A stretch of DNA of 64,000 nt from Streptomyces fodineus (GTDB lineage Bacteria; Actinomycetota; Actinomycetes; Streptomycetales; Streptomycetaceae). Below, in pieces: positions 1 through 7,785 of the stretch (position 1 is its first letter; each line of letters starts with the position of its first letter). The stretch lies in assembly GCF_001735805.1 (NCBI RefSeq), contig NZ_CP017248.1, positions 9,238,001-9,302,000 on the forward strand. The letters run 5' to 3'. The notes below the pieces were generated by a model, which saw only the letters and a list, made by a program, of their open reading frames with translations, was not told the DNA's origin and made no database searches. A program made the position numbers and the translations under genes.

Positions 1-98
1 CGCATCGCGATCCACGGGGCGTGGTGCGACGGCGTGTAAGCGCGGCCGGACCGCGGGTCTCGCCTATGGTCGGCGAGACACCGACATCCGGAGTGATA

Positions 99-1136
99 AT
101 GGAAAAATCGGATGAATTGGTTGATGTGGCCGAGGGCGTGGCGGTCGTGCCCGTCGGAGCACCGCCCGTGCGCCGTATCCGGCCCTGGCCGTTTGGCGCA
201 GCGTTCGCGATCGCGGTCGGCGCCGCGGCCCTGCTCCTCCTCGTCGGCAGCCGCTGGCTGAACCATCCGGCCGTGCAGGCCTGGCGCACCGTGTGCCTCG
301 CCATCACCGTCCAGGCACTCCCCTTCCTCCTCCTCGGCACCGCCCTGTCCGGCGCCATCAACGCCTTCGTGCCGGCCGACCTGTTCACCAGGGTCCTGCC
401 GAAGCGGGCCGCGCTCGCCGTCCCGGTCGCCGGCGCCGCGGGCGCCGTGCTGCCGGGGTGCGAGTGCGCCTCCGTACCCGTCGCCAACAGCCTCATCCGG
501 CGCGGTGTCACCCCCGCCGCCGCCTTCGCCTTCCTGCTCTCCGCGCCCGCGATCAACCCCGTCGTACTGACCGCCACCGCCGTCGCCTTCCCGGGCAACC
601 CCGCGATGGTCGCCGCCCGGCTGCTCGCCTCGCTCGCCACGGCGGCCATGATGGGCTGGCTCTGGCTCTGGCTGGGCAAGGAGAAGTGGCTGCGGCCCGT
701 CCTGCGGCAGCACACCGGCCACCGACGCGGCCGCAGCCGCTGGAACGAGTTCAGGCTCGGATTCCAGCACGACTTCCTGCACGCCGGCGGCTTCCTCGTA
801 CTCGGCGCCATGGCCGCCGCCACCTTCAACGTCGCGGTGCCGCGCTCCGTGCTCGACACCTTCTCCGGCTCACCCTGGCTCTCGGTGCTCTTCCTGGCCG
901 GGCTCGCCGTACTGCTGGCGGTCTGCTCGGAGGCCGACGCGTTCGTCGCCGCCTCGCTCACCGGGTTCTCCCCGACCGCGCGGCTGGCGTTCATGGTGGT
1001 CGGCCCGATGGTCGACCTGAAGCTGATCGCCCTTCAGGCCGGCACCTTCGGACGAGCCTTCGCCTGGCGGTTCTCCACGGCCACCACCGTCGTGGCCGTC
1101 GCCGCGAGCGTCCTGATCGGAGGCGCCCTGCTGTGA
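99..1136 (+). CDS. Predicted permease, ArsP/YraQ (DUF318) family
   Basis: This is a polytopic membrane protein of about 345 residues. Hydrophobic segments run almost its whole length, and it carries the family's conserved Gly-Cys-Glu-Cys-Ala-Ser segment near residue 128, followed by a helix rich in Ala-Pro-Ala-Ile-Asn-Pro. The family is linked to export of arsenicals or divalent metals, but the substrate here cannot be read from sequence. I chose the ATG at 99 because GGAG lies 5 bases upstream; the GTG at 93 and the in-frame codon at 21 would overlap or precede that ribosome site. Its stop overlaps the GTG start of the next gene (GTGA), so the two are probably translationally coupled and work as a pair. 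Confidence 0.85.
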   Translation: MEKSDELVDVAEGVAVVPVGAPPVRRIRPWPFGAAFAIAVGAAALLLLVGSRWLNHPAVQAWRTVCLAITVQALPFLLLGTALSGAINAFVPADLFTRVLPKRAALAVPVAGAAGAVLPGCECASVPVANSLIRRGVTPAAAFAFLLSAPAINPVVLTATAVAFPGNPAMVAARLLASLATAAMMGWLWLWLGKEKWLRPVLRQHTGHRRGRSRWNEFRLGFQHDFLHAGGFLVLGAMAAATFNVAVPRSVLDTFSGSPWLSVLFLAGLAVLLAVCSEADAFVAASLTGFSPTARLAFMVVGPMVDLKLIALQAGTFGRAFAWRFSTATTVVAVAASVLIGGALL

Positions 1137-1882
1137 AACGCCCCGTCCAGACCCTGCTGCTGACCCTGACCGGCATCGGCCTGCTGCACACGGCCCTCTT
1201 CACCGACACCTACCTGCGCTACGTCAAGCCCGGCCTGCGACCGCCGCTGATCGTCTCCGGCGCCGTCCTCCTGCTGCTCGGCCTGGCCGCGGCGGCGGTA
1301 CGGGGCGCGCCGGGGCCCACCGCCCCCGACGACCACGAACACGGCCACGAGCACGGCCACGACCACTCCGGCGCCCCGCGCATCGCCTGGCTGCTGTTCC
1401 TCCCGGCGATCAGCCTGCTCTTCTACGCGCCGCCCGCCCTGGGCGCGTACACCGCGGCACGCTCGAACGCCAAGCCGGTGGCGGTGCAGAAGAAAGGATT
1501 CGCTCCGCTGCCCGCGACCTCACCGCTGCCCCTGACCCTCACCGAGTTCACCAAACGCGTCCAGCAGGACCGCAGCGGGGCCATCAAGAACCGGACCGTC
1601 CAGCTCACGGGCTTCGTCACACCGGCCGAGGACGGCGACGGCTGGTACCTCACCCGCATCATCTTCACGTGCTGCGCGGCGGACTCACAGACCGTCAAGA
1701 TCCGCGTGTACGGCACCGAGGCGCCACCTGCGAACACCTGGCTCGCGGTGACCGGCACCTGGCACCCAAGGGGCGCCCTCGGCACCAGGAGCGCACAGGC
1801 GGCCCTCGACACCAAGGACACCCACCCCATCGCCCAGCCGGTGAACGCCTACACCGACGACCTGCCCCTGACACCGTCCTAG
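1133..1882 (+). CDS. TIGR03943-type partner of the DUF318 permease, His-rich
   Basis: The protein is 249 residues, with two N-terminal transmembrane segments, a third near residues 85-105, and a C-terminal soluble domain containing a Cys-Cys pair (FTCCAAD, near residue 180). Residues 67-78 are a His/Asp/Glu run (HEHGHEHGHDH), a plausible metal-binding loop between membrane segments. TIGR03943 proteins are regularly encoded directly after DUF318 permeases and are treated as the second subunit. The GTG start at 1133 overlaps the upstream stop codon. Metal handling (zinc or copper) is an inference from the His-rich loop and the partner. Confidence 0.83.
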   Translation: MKRPVQTLLLTLTGIGLLHTALFTDTYLRYVKPGLRPPLIVSGAVLLLLGLAAAAVRGAPGPTAPDDHEHGHEHGHDHSGAPRIAWLLFLPAISLLFYAPPALGAYTAARSNAKPVAVQKKGFAPLPATSPLPLTLTEFTKRVQQDRSGAIKNRTVQLTGFVTPAEDGDGWYLTRIIFTCCAADSQTVKIRVYGTEAPPANTWLAVTGTWHPRGALGTRSAQAALDTKDTHPIAQPVNAYTDDLPLTPS

Positions 1883-2108
1883 CGCGCGGCCTCACCTGCT
1901 CCGGCGCCGAAGCGAGCCGCGGCAGGCCGGGCGCGGAGCGGCACCGCGGGGGAATCGGTGCCGCTCCTGCTCCCCACGCTCGCCCCTCCCACGCCGTACG
2001 CCCAGTGCCCTTCGGCCCTCGGCGGCGGGGTCGGACGTCCCGACGCCGCTGGTCGGCAGGGGTGGGCACAAGGTCGTCATGAGCCTGTGCCGCACTCACC
2101 CCGCCAAC

Positions 2109-2156
2109 AGCCGGATTGAGGTGCACGATGGTGTGGTGACACTCGACGGCCGGGTC
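2109..2156 (+). pseudogene. BON-domain remnant inside a 380-base gap
   Basis: The gap between 1883 and 2263 holds no complete gene. A short stretch translates to IEVHDGVVTLDGRV, which fits the strand-turn-strand core of a BON domain as found at the C-terminus of CBS-BON proteins. No start, no CBS part and no further homology can be seen, so I read it as a scrap of a lost gene. A chance match is possible because it is only 16 codons. Confidence 0.35.
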
Positions 2157-2263
2157 CGGGGGACCGCCCCGAGCCCGCTCGCCGCCCGCCCGGCGCGAGC
2201 CCGCCCGGCGAGGGGTACGCGGAGTGGGTGTGAAGCCGCCGTGCGCGAGAGGAGGCGGTGACG

Positions 2264-2866
2264 ATGAACCGGACACCTCCCACAACGGTCGCCCAGGTAC
2301 GGCTGTGGCGCTGGCGGCGCAATCCGCTCAGGCGGCACAGCGATGTCGTCGAGGCCTGGATCGTCCTCGCGACCTGGGTGCTCGCCGTCCTCGGCGGGGC
2401 CGTCGCCGGCCTCCTGGCGGCACAGACCGCGGGCGCGGCGTTCGCCGCCCGCCAGGCCCAGGTGCACGCGGTGTCCGCCGTGCTCACCGACAGCGCGGCG
2501 CGGACCCCGACCTCGGGGAGCGGTTACGACGACGGGCGGGTCTGGGCCACCGTGCGCTGGACGGACGGCCACGGCGCCGTGCACACCGACCGGGCGAAGG
2601 TCCTCCCGGGCGCCCCGGCCGGATCCCAGGTGACCGTGTGGACCAACCGTGACGATCACGTGGTCTCCGCGCCCGTCACCGGCGCCGCCGCGGATCTGCA
2701 GGCAGCGCTCACCGGCGCCCTCGTCGCCCCGTCGGCGGGCGCGGTGGTCTGGGGCGCGGGCTGGGTGGTCCGCAACCGGATGATCAAGCGGCGGATGGCC
2801 GAGTGGGACGAGGAGTGGAAGCAGATCGGTCCCCGCTGGGGCAACCTCAGCGGCGGTCGAGGCTGA
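2264..2866 (+). CDS. Rv1733c-family membrane protein
   Basis: The protein is 200 residues with two transmembrane segments, near residues 30-55 and 150-170, flanking an extracytoplasmic loop of about 95 residues. The start region has the family's Arg-rich LWRWRRNPLRR motif just before the first membrane helix. Rv1733c-type proteins are abundant in Streptomyces and mycobacteria and have no known biochemical function. The GAGGAGG at 2249-2255 is correctly spaced for ATG 2264 and too close for GTG 2258, which fixes the start. It appears monocistronic; the next gene is convergent. Confidence 0.82.
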   Translation: MNRTPPTTVAQVRLWRWRRNPLRRHSDVVEAWIVLATWVLAVLGGAVAGLLAAQTAGAAFAARQAQVHAVSAVLTDSAARTPTSGSGYDDGRVWATVRWTDGHGAVHTDRAKVLPGAPAGSQVTVWTNRDDHVVSAPVTGAAADLQAALTGALVAPSAGAVVWGAGWVVRNRMIKRRMAEWDEEWKQIGPRWGNLSGGRG

Positions 2867-2884
2867 ACACCTGACACTGGCAAG

Positions 2885-2910
2885 CCGCCCTTTTACACAC
2901 GACAGGGCGG
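2885..2910. terminator. Weak hairpin between convergent genes
   Basis: CCGCCCT at 2885-2891 pairs with AGGGCGG at 2904-2910 across a 12-base loop, 18 bases after the stop of the Rv1733c-type gene. The stem is short, so it is at best a modest terminator. Confidence 0.3.
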
Positions 2911-3057
2911 GAAGGGCCACCCGCTTCTCGCGGATCCGGATTGCGCGGTGCGCGGCTCTGAGCCGCTTCTCCGCGTCTGTTCTCGGTCCTTCCCGCCACT
3001 ACCAGGACACCACGGAAACCGCCGTCCCACCAGGCCCAGAGCCCTCCTCGGCCGTAC

Positions 3058-3468
3058 TCATGCCTTGCCCAGGACCACGAGGAGCACCAGGTGGACGGTG
3101 GCGCCGGCGGTCATGCCGTGGGCCACCACGGCCGTGAGCGGGAAGTGCCGCTCGGCCGTGGCGCCCCCGTGGGAATGGCGTCCGGAACTGGGCATCCAGC
3201 GCAGCAGCATCATGAAGCCGAACGCGGCCACGATCAGTACGACCGCGCACGCCGCCCAGGCCGAACTCCGCACCCCTGCCACCACATAGGCGGTCCAGGT
3301 GGCGAGCCCGGCCACGGCGAGGGCCACATGGCCGAGCACGAGCCACAGCGGCAGCCGCGTCACACCGGGCGTGCGCTGCCGCAGTCCGCCGTGCCGGACC
3401 CACACGGTGGCGAGGTATCCGCCGAGCCCGGCGGTCACCAGCCAGGCGCACAGAACGAAGACACCCAT
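3058..3468 (-). CDS. Small four-helix membrane protein, function unknown
   Basis: The protein is 136 residues with four predicted transmembrane helices and short loops, one containing SGRHSHGG before the last helix pair. The arrangement (paired helices with His in loops) resembles small DUF420-like membrane proteins, but I do not recognise a defined family with certainty. The ATG at 3468 is preceded by a G-rich ribosome site (GGGGGAGCGGGACC on the minus strand), and upstream in-frame codons lack one. The gene is convergent with the Rv1733c-type gene on its left. No partner or pathway can be deduced. Confidence 0.65.
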   Translation of the reverse strand: MGVFVLCAWLVTAGLGGYLATVWVRHGGLRQRTPGVTRLPLWLVLGHVALAVAGLATWTAYVVAGVRSSAWAACAVVLIVAAFGFMMLLRWMPSSGRHSHGGATAERHFPLTAVVAHGMTAGATVHLVLLVVLGKA

Positions 3469-3659
3469 AGGTCCCGCTCCCCCCTGTTCCGGTACGGCCG
3501 GGCCCTGCTCAGCACACCGCACAGGGCGGGCGGAGTTGCGGACGTCCATCCGTCGATTCACCCGTAGGGATGAAAAGTGCCGTGGCTGCCCCACGGGCCG
3601 TCGGAAGGGTGCAGGAGCACGCCGTCAGGCCGTCGGCAGGGTGCGGAGCCCGGCCCCGC

Positions 3660-4655
3660 TCAGGCCGCCGTGTCCTCCTGTGTGCACGCGACGGCCCGGT
3701 CGGCGGCCGACGCGGACGCCTTCAGTGCCGGGATCAGGTCGGCGACTCGTTCGAGCTGGTCACGCTGGGCGGCCAGGTCCAGGGCGCCGAGCCGGACGAC
3801 GAGGTGCCGGGCGCCGGCCGCGACGTACCGGTCGAGCCGTGTCCGCACCTGCTCGGCGGAGCCGGTGACCACCGCCTGGATCCGCTCCAGGTCCGCCAGC
3901 GGCATGCCGTAGACGGCCCGCGCGTACGCCTCCAGCTCACGCCGGCCGCGCTCGACGTCCTCGTCGACGCGCACGGAGACGAACAGCGCCGGGGTGACGT
4001 CCTGGGCCCGGCGGCCGGCGCCGACCGCCGCCGTGCGGATGTTCAGCAGGCCGGAGGCGTAGTCGGCGGGGTCGGGCGGGTACGGCAGCCAGCCGTCGTA
4101 CAGCCGGCCGGTCCGGTCCAGTGCCGCCGGGGTCGCGCCGCCGAGCCACACCGGCGGGCCGCCCGGGCGGTACGGCCGGGTCATCGGCGGGATGCCGTCG
4201 AACCGGAGGATCTCCCCGTGGAAGGAGTCCGCGCCGCTCCACAGGGCCCGCCACAGCGCGACGGTCTCGTCCAGCCGGGCGAAGCGACGGGCCCACGGCA
4301 CCTCGGACAGGTCGTAGAGGGGCCGTCCGAAACGGCCGGGGAAGCCCGCGCCGACGGCCAGCGTGAGGCGGCCGGCGGACAGCAGGTCCAGGGAGGCCAG
4401 CGTCTGCGCGGTCTGCACCGGCCGGCGCAGGAACGGCAGCAGCGCCGCCGTGCCCAGGGTCACGCTCTCGGTCGCCGGGGCGAGCGCGGCCAGCATCGTC
4501 AGTGCCTCGATGCGCGGGCTGATCAGGGAGTCGTTGACGAAGACGGAGGAGAAGCCCGAGCGTTCGGCCTCGCGGCCGAAGGCGACCAGTTCACGCGGGT
4601 CGTCGCCGGGACCCCACTGCGCGGTGCCGGTCGGAAGGAGTACGCCGATGTCCAT
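3660..4655 (-). CDS. LLM-class flavin-dependent oxidoreductase
   Basis: The protein is 331 residues, the normal length for a luciferase-like monooxygenase. It begins MDIGVLLPTGTAQWG and contains FVNDSLISPRIEAL, TESVTLGTAALLPFLRRPV and GGRLTLAVG-type barrel strands typical of the F420/FMN-binding bacterial luciferase fold. Members reduce or oxidise diverse substrates with FMNH2 or F420; the substrate cannot be predicted. The start ATG at 4655 lies 87 bases from the GTG of a divergently transcribed MmyB-type regulator, suggesting that the regulator controls this gene from the shared promoter region. Confidence 0.85.
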   Translation of the reverse strand: MDIGVLLPTGTAQWGPGDDPRELVAFGREAERSGFSSVFVNDSLISPRIEALTMLAALAPATESVTLGTAALLPFLRRPVQTAQTLASLDLLSAGRLTLAVGAGFPGRFGRPLYDLSEVPWARRFARLDETVALWRALWSGADSFHGEILRFDGIPPMTRPYRPGGPPVWLGGATPAALDRTGRLYDGWLPYPPDPADYASGLLNIRTAAVGAGRRAQDVTPALFVSVRVDEDVERGRRELEAYARAVYGMPLADLERIQAVVTGSAEQVRTRLDRYVAAGARHLVVRLGALDLAAQRDQLERVADLIPALKASASAADRAVACTQEDTAA

Positions 4656-4742
4656 GCCGTCGATGCTCCGGTCCCGGCCGCGACGCGACAATTCCCCGCA
4701 GGGAATGGCCGAGCACCCGTGCCTGGCGCTAGAACGGGACCC

Positions 4743-5504
4743 GTGGACTTCCCCCGCGCGCTGCGCGCATGCCGCACCGGCCGTCGCCTCAGCCAGCTCG
4801 ACCTCGCCCTGCGGGCGGGCACCACCCAACGCCACCTGAGCTTCATCGAGTCCGGCAGATCCGTCCCGGGCCGCACCATGGTCGTACGGCTGGCCGAGTC
4901 GATGGAACTGCCGCTGCGTGAACGCAACGAGCTGCTGCTGGCCGCCGGGTACGCGCCCGTGTACCCCGAGAGCTCCCTCGACGACCCCGGGCTGGCCCCG
5001 GTGCGCACGGCGATCGACCACATCCTGCGCGGGCTTCTGCCCTACCCGGCGCTGGTGGTGGACCGGGGCGGTGACCTGATCGCCGCGAACCAGGCGTTCG
5101 ACGTGCTCACCGAGGGCGCGTCCCCGGAACTCATCGGCCCCGGCAGGAACGTCTACCGGCTCGCGCTGCATCCGCAGGGCCTGGCCCCGCGCATCGGCAA
5201 TCTCGCCGCATGGTCCCGGCACATCCTGGCCCGCCTCGGCCACCTGCCCGAGCTGCAGGCCGAACTCACCGGCTACATACCCGAGTTGGAACCATCCGCC
5301 GACCACCTCGGCTTCGCGGTACCGCTGCGGCTGCGCTCCTCGTACGGCGAGCTGCGGCTGATGACGACCGTGACGACCTTCGCCACCGCCGTCGACGTGA
5401 CCCTCGCCGAGCTGAAACTGGAGGCGTTCCTGCCGGCCGACCAGACGACACAGGAAGCTCTGCAGACGGCCGCCACGCACCGGGAGGCCCAGGGGCCGCG
5501 CTAG
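4743..5504 (+). CDS. XRE-family regulator with MmyB-like C-terminal domain
   Basis: The protein is 253 residues. Residues 1-60 form an XRE helix-turn-helix (RTGRRLSQLDLALRAGTTQRHLSFIESG), and the rest matches the MmyB-like ligand-binding region (LPYPALVVDRGGDLIAANQAF, then GELRLMTTVTTFATAVDVTLAEL). MmyB-type regulators usually control an adjacent oxidoreductase. Here the divergent LLM flavoprotein 87 bases away is the obvious target. The start is a GTG at 4743; no better in-frame start gives a natural N-terminus. A 265-base stretch after the stop (5505-5769) shows nothing recognisable. Confidence 0.85.
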   Translation: MDFPRALRACRTGRRLSQLDLALRAGTTQRHLSFIESGRSVPGRTMVVRLAESMELPLRERNELLLAAGYAPVYPESSLDDPGLAPVRTAIDHILRGLLPYPALVVDRGGDLIAANQAFDVLTEGASPELIGPGRNVYRLALHPQGLAPRIGNLAAWSRHILARLGHLPELQAELTGYIPELEPSADHLGFAVPLRLRSSYGELRLMTTVTTFATAVDVTLAELKLEAFLPADQTTQEALQTAATHREAQGPR

Positions 5505-5769
5505 CCCGCCACTCTCGTCCCGCCAGGCGAACGCATGGCCGTCGTACAGCCGTCAGCGGCCGTCGACCGCCGGTGCGCTCGTCGGAACCGGTCGGGATCG
5601 CTGCTGAAGCTCAACCACCGCAGGCACACCACGGACGGCTGCTACATCGGCTGCTGCGACGCCGACCTCAGCGACCGGGGGTTCAACCGGCTGGAGCTGC
5701 CGCGCATCGGTACGGCGCCGCAGCCGTCCGGCGTTCCGCATCGACGACGTCGGGCTTCGTGTGGTGCGG

Positions 5770-6702
5770 TCAGAGCGGGGTCGCCGCGCGCAGCAGGAGC
5801 AGTAGCGTGACGGCCGAGTTGGCCGAGAACATCGCGGACAGGACGGCCCCGGTGGCCGCCGTCCGCAGGGCCAGGCCCACCGTCGTGAAGACGGACGGCC
5901 AGGCCCGCAGGCTCGGCGCCGGAGCGAGCAGCGCGGCGACACGCCGCGGGAGCGGGCCGGGCGCGGCCAATGCGGCGAGCGTCGGCGCGGGCGTGGCACG
6001 GGAGACGAGCGCCGCGGTGCCGATCGCGCGGGCCGCGTCCTTGCGGCTGCCCACGGCCTGGGCCGCCTCCTCGTCCGCCCAGCGCTCCGCCGTGTAGGCG
6101 ACCGCAGAACGCAGCGGCCGCAGGAACGGGTTGGCGCAGGCGGCGAGTTGGACCAGCAGCAGGTGCCGGTGGTGCCGGGCGGCCAGGTGCGCGCGCTCGT
6201 GGGCGAACAGCGCGCGGCGCTTCCTGGGCGCGAGACAGCCGAGCATCGCCGTGGACACCACGATCCGGTCCAGCGGACCACCCGGCAGGGCGTAGGCGTA
6301 CGGCGTGGCGTCGGGCAGCACGGCCACCTGCGTGAGCGGCAGCCCCCGCAGCGCCGCGTGAGCCCGCCGTCGTATCCGATGGTGGCGCAGCAGCGCCCGG
6401 CCGCAGGTCGCGAGGACCGCGAGCAGCGCGGGGATCGCGGCCTTGCCCGCGACCTCGTGCCGCGGCACGCTCTCCCGCACCTCGGGGTCCGACCAGCCGT
6501 CGGGCAGGGGATTGCCGGGCAGTTGGGCCGTGCCGACCACCACCAGCAGCGCCAGACACACCGTGCTGCACAGCGCCAGCACCGTGGAGACGCCGGTCAG
6601 CAGCACGGTGGCGGTGCGCGGATGGAGCCGCTGCTCGGCCAGGCGCGCGATCGGCCAGGCCGTCAACGGCAGGACCAGGGGAAGAAGGACGAAGATTCCC
6701 AT
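5770..6702 (-). CDS. M56-family (BlaR1-like) membrane metallopeptidase
   Basis: The protein is 310 residues. There are N-terminal membrane helices (about 1-55 and 85-100), the zinc-binding HExxH motif as HERAH at residues 168-172 in FAHERAHLAARHH, a downstream ERWADEEA segment that supplies the third ligand, and a C-terminal membrane helix. It lacks the large penicillin-binding sensor domain of true BlaR1, as is usual for the many actinobacterial M56 proteins. It lies 6 bases after a BlaI-type repressor and is surely co-transcribed with it. In such pairs the protease is thought to cause loss of the repressor on a signal; the signal here is unknown. Confidence 0.87.
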   Translation of the reverse strand: MGIFVLLPLVLPLTAWPIARLAEQRLHPRTATVLLTGVSTVLALCSTVCLALLVVVGTAQLPGNPLPDGWSDPEVRESVPRHEVAGKAAIPALLAVLATCGRALLRHHRIRRRAHAALRGLPLTQVAVLPDATPYAYALPGGPLDRIVVSTAMLGCLAPRKRRALFAHERAHLAARHHRHLLLVQLAACANPFLRPLRSAVAYTAERWADEEAAQAVGSRKDAARAIGTAALVSRATPAPTLAALAAPGPLPRRVAALLAPAPSLRAWPSVFTTVGLALRTAATGAVLSAMFSANSAVTLLLLLRAATPL

Positions 6703-6708
6703 GCGTGC

Positions 6709-7092
6709 TCAGTCCTCGCCGGCGCCCTGGTCCAGGAGCTCGCGCAGCAGTCGTTCGTCGCCCTCCGGCAGCGCGGTGATGAAACTCGCCAGCACCGCAC
6801 GCCGGTCCTGCTCGCCGTCCAGGACCTTGTGCATCTTCCGCGCGGCCAGACCGGCCTCGTCCGCGGCGGGCAGCCACACGAATGACCGCCCCTCACGCCT
6901 GCGGGTGACGGCGTGCTTCGCCAGCAGGCGCGCGAGCACCGTCATCACGGTGGTGTAGGCGAGGTCGGCCGCCAGATGCTCGCGCACCCAGCCCGCGGTC
7001 ACCGGTGCGCCGGCCTTGTGCAGCGCCCCGAGGACCCGTGTCTCCAGCGCTCCCTGCGGCCTGCGCCGACGGCGCGCACCAGGCTCCGCCAC
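6709..7092 (-). CDS. BlaI/MecI/CopY-type repressor
   Basis: The protein is 127 residues. A winged-helix N-terminal domain (LETRVLGALHKAGAPVTAGWVREHL, then AYTTVMTVLARLLAKHAVTRRREGRSFVWLP) is followed by a C-terminal dimerisation helix region (FITALPEGDERLLRELL). The start is GTG at 7092 with GGGAG upstream. This family represses its own operon by binding a TACA/TGTA dyad; such a dyad (TCTACA-N4-TGTAGA) sits 135 bases upstream at 7227-7242. The gene heads a two-gene operon with the M56 peptidase. Confidence 0.87.
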   Translation of the reverse strand: MAEPGARRRRRPQGALETRVLGALHKAGAPVTAGWVREHLAADLAYTTVMTVLARLLAKHAVTRRREGRSFVWLPAADEAGLAARKMHKVLDGEQDRRAVLASFITALPEGDERLLRELLDQGAGED

Positions 7093-7226
7093 CCGACTGC
7101 TCCCTTCTGCCGAGCCCCCGCCTCAACTCCTCGCGCCGGAGGAACGTCACATCGTACAGAAGTGTCGGCCGTGGCCGGTTTGCGCCGCTCGCGGCGATGT
7201 GCGACGTGGCGCCACCACCCATAACT

Positions 7227-7242
7227 TCTACAGTGTTGTAGA
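7227..7242. promoter_or_regulatory. BlaI-type operator dyad
   Basis: TCTACA and TGTAGA form a perfect 6-base inverted repeat with a 4-base centre, upstream of the BlaI/M56 operon. BlaI-family proteins recognise TACA/TGTA half-sites, though the known sites usually have a shorter centre. A second TACA-containing element (GTACAGAAGTGT, near 7155) lies closer to the gene and could be a weaker half-site. Confidence 0.6.
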
Positions 7243-7315
7243 TTCGGCGTGTGAAGGGATGAACGATGCGGACCGCTCGGTCGAGCCGGCGTGTGCGGCA
7301 GCCCCAGGGGCTGGG

Positions 7316-7582
7316 TCAGTCGCGGGAGTTGCCGAAGAGGATGCGGTATCCGATGAGCAGCACCAGGGAGCCGGCGATCGCCGCGCCCCAGGTGTAGAGG
7401 TCGAAGAAGTGCTTCTCCACCGGTCGGTGGAGGAAGCGGGCGGAGAGCCAGCCACCGACGAAGGAGCCCGCGACGCCGATGAGGGTGGTGCCGATCATGC
7501 CGCCCGGGTCGCGGCCGGGGAGCAGCATCTTGGCGACGGCTCCGGCAAGCAGGCCGAGAATGATCCAGCCGATGATGCCCAC
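7316..7582 (-). CDS. GlsB/YeaQ/YmgE-type stress membrane protein
   Basis: The protein is 88 residues with three transmembrane segments and the family pattern: IIGWIILGLLAGAVAKMLLPG at the start, then GGMIGTTLIGVAGSFVGGWL and a final hydrophobic helix. Start is GTG at 7582, with GGAGGA 8 bases upstream (minus strand), which rules out the longer reading frame. Members are small Gly-rich membrane proteins induced by stress; their molecular function is not settled. The gene is monocistronic between the BlaI operator region and the TerD gene, which is divergent from it. Confidence 0.85.
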   Translation of the reverse strand: MGIIGWIILGLLAGAVAKMLLPGRDPGGMIGTTLIGVAGSFVGGWLSARFLHRPVEKHFFDLYTWGAAIAGSLVLLIGYRILFGNSRD

Positions 7583-7702
7583 GGTGTTGTCCTCCACTTG
7601 GTTTGCCTGTTCGCGCAAGCCTAGGCGGCGGTCGAGGCGGCCGGGCAAGGGGTGTTGGGCTCTGGAGACGACCCGTCGAGGTTCTGCTACATGATTAAGA
7701 CA

Positions 7703-7710
7703 TTGCGCAA
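7703..7710. promoter_or_regulatory. TTGCGCAA site 1 of 4
   Basis: An 8-base palindrome, extended to ATTGCGCAAT at 7702-7711, directly upstream of the -35-like GGGAAC element of the TerD gene. The same octamer recurs at 9583, 11435 and 11712 and nowhere else that I found in the window. Confidence 0.45.
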
Positions 7711-7713
7711 TCG

Positions 7714-7740
7714 GGGAACCGAGAACGATCCAGGCGCGTT
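7714..7740 (+). promoter_or_regulatory. SigR/ECF-like promoter of the TerD gene
   Basis: GGGAAC at 7714-7719 and GTT at 7738-7740 are separated by 18 bases, close to the GGGAAT-N18-GTT consensus of the oxidative-stress sigma factor SigR. A transcript would start near 7747, about 40 bases before the ATG. The last base of the -35 element (C rather than T) departs from consensus. Confidence 0.45.
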
Positions 7741-7785
7741 GATCAAGATGGACGCGGTAAGTGCGAGCGGCTGCGGAGGGTGTGG

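Noticed and set aside
1..98. Extended N-terminus of the permease from position 21
   Set aside because: No ribosome site and no membrane or signal character in the extra residues; ATG 99 has GGAG at the right distance.
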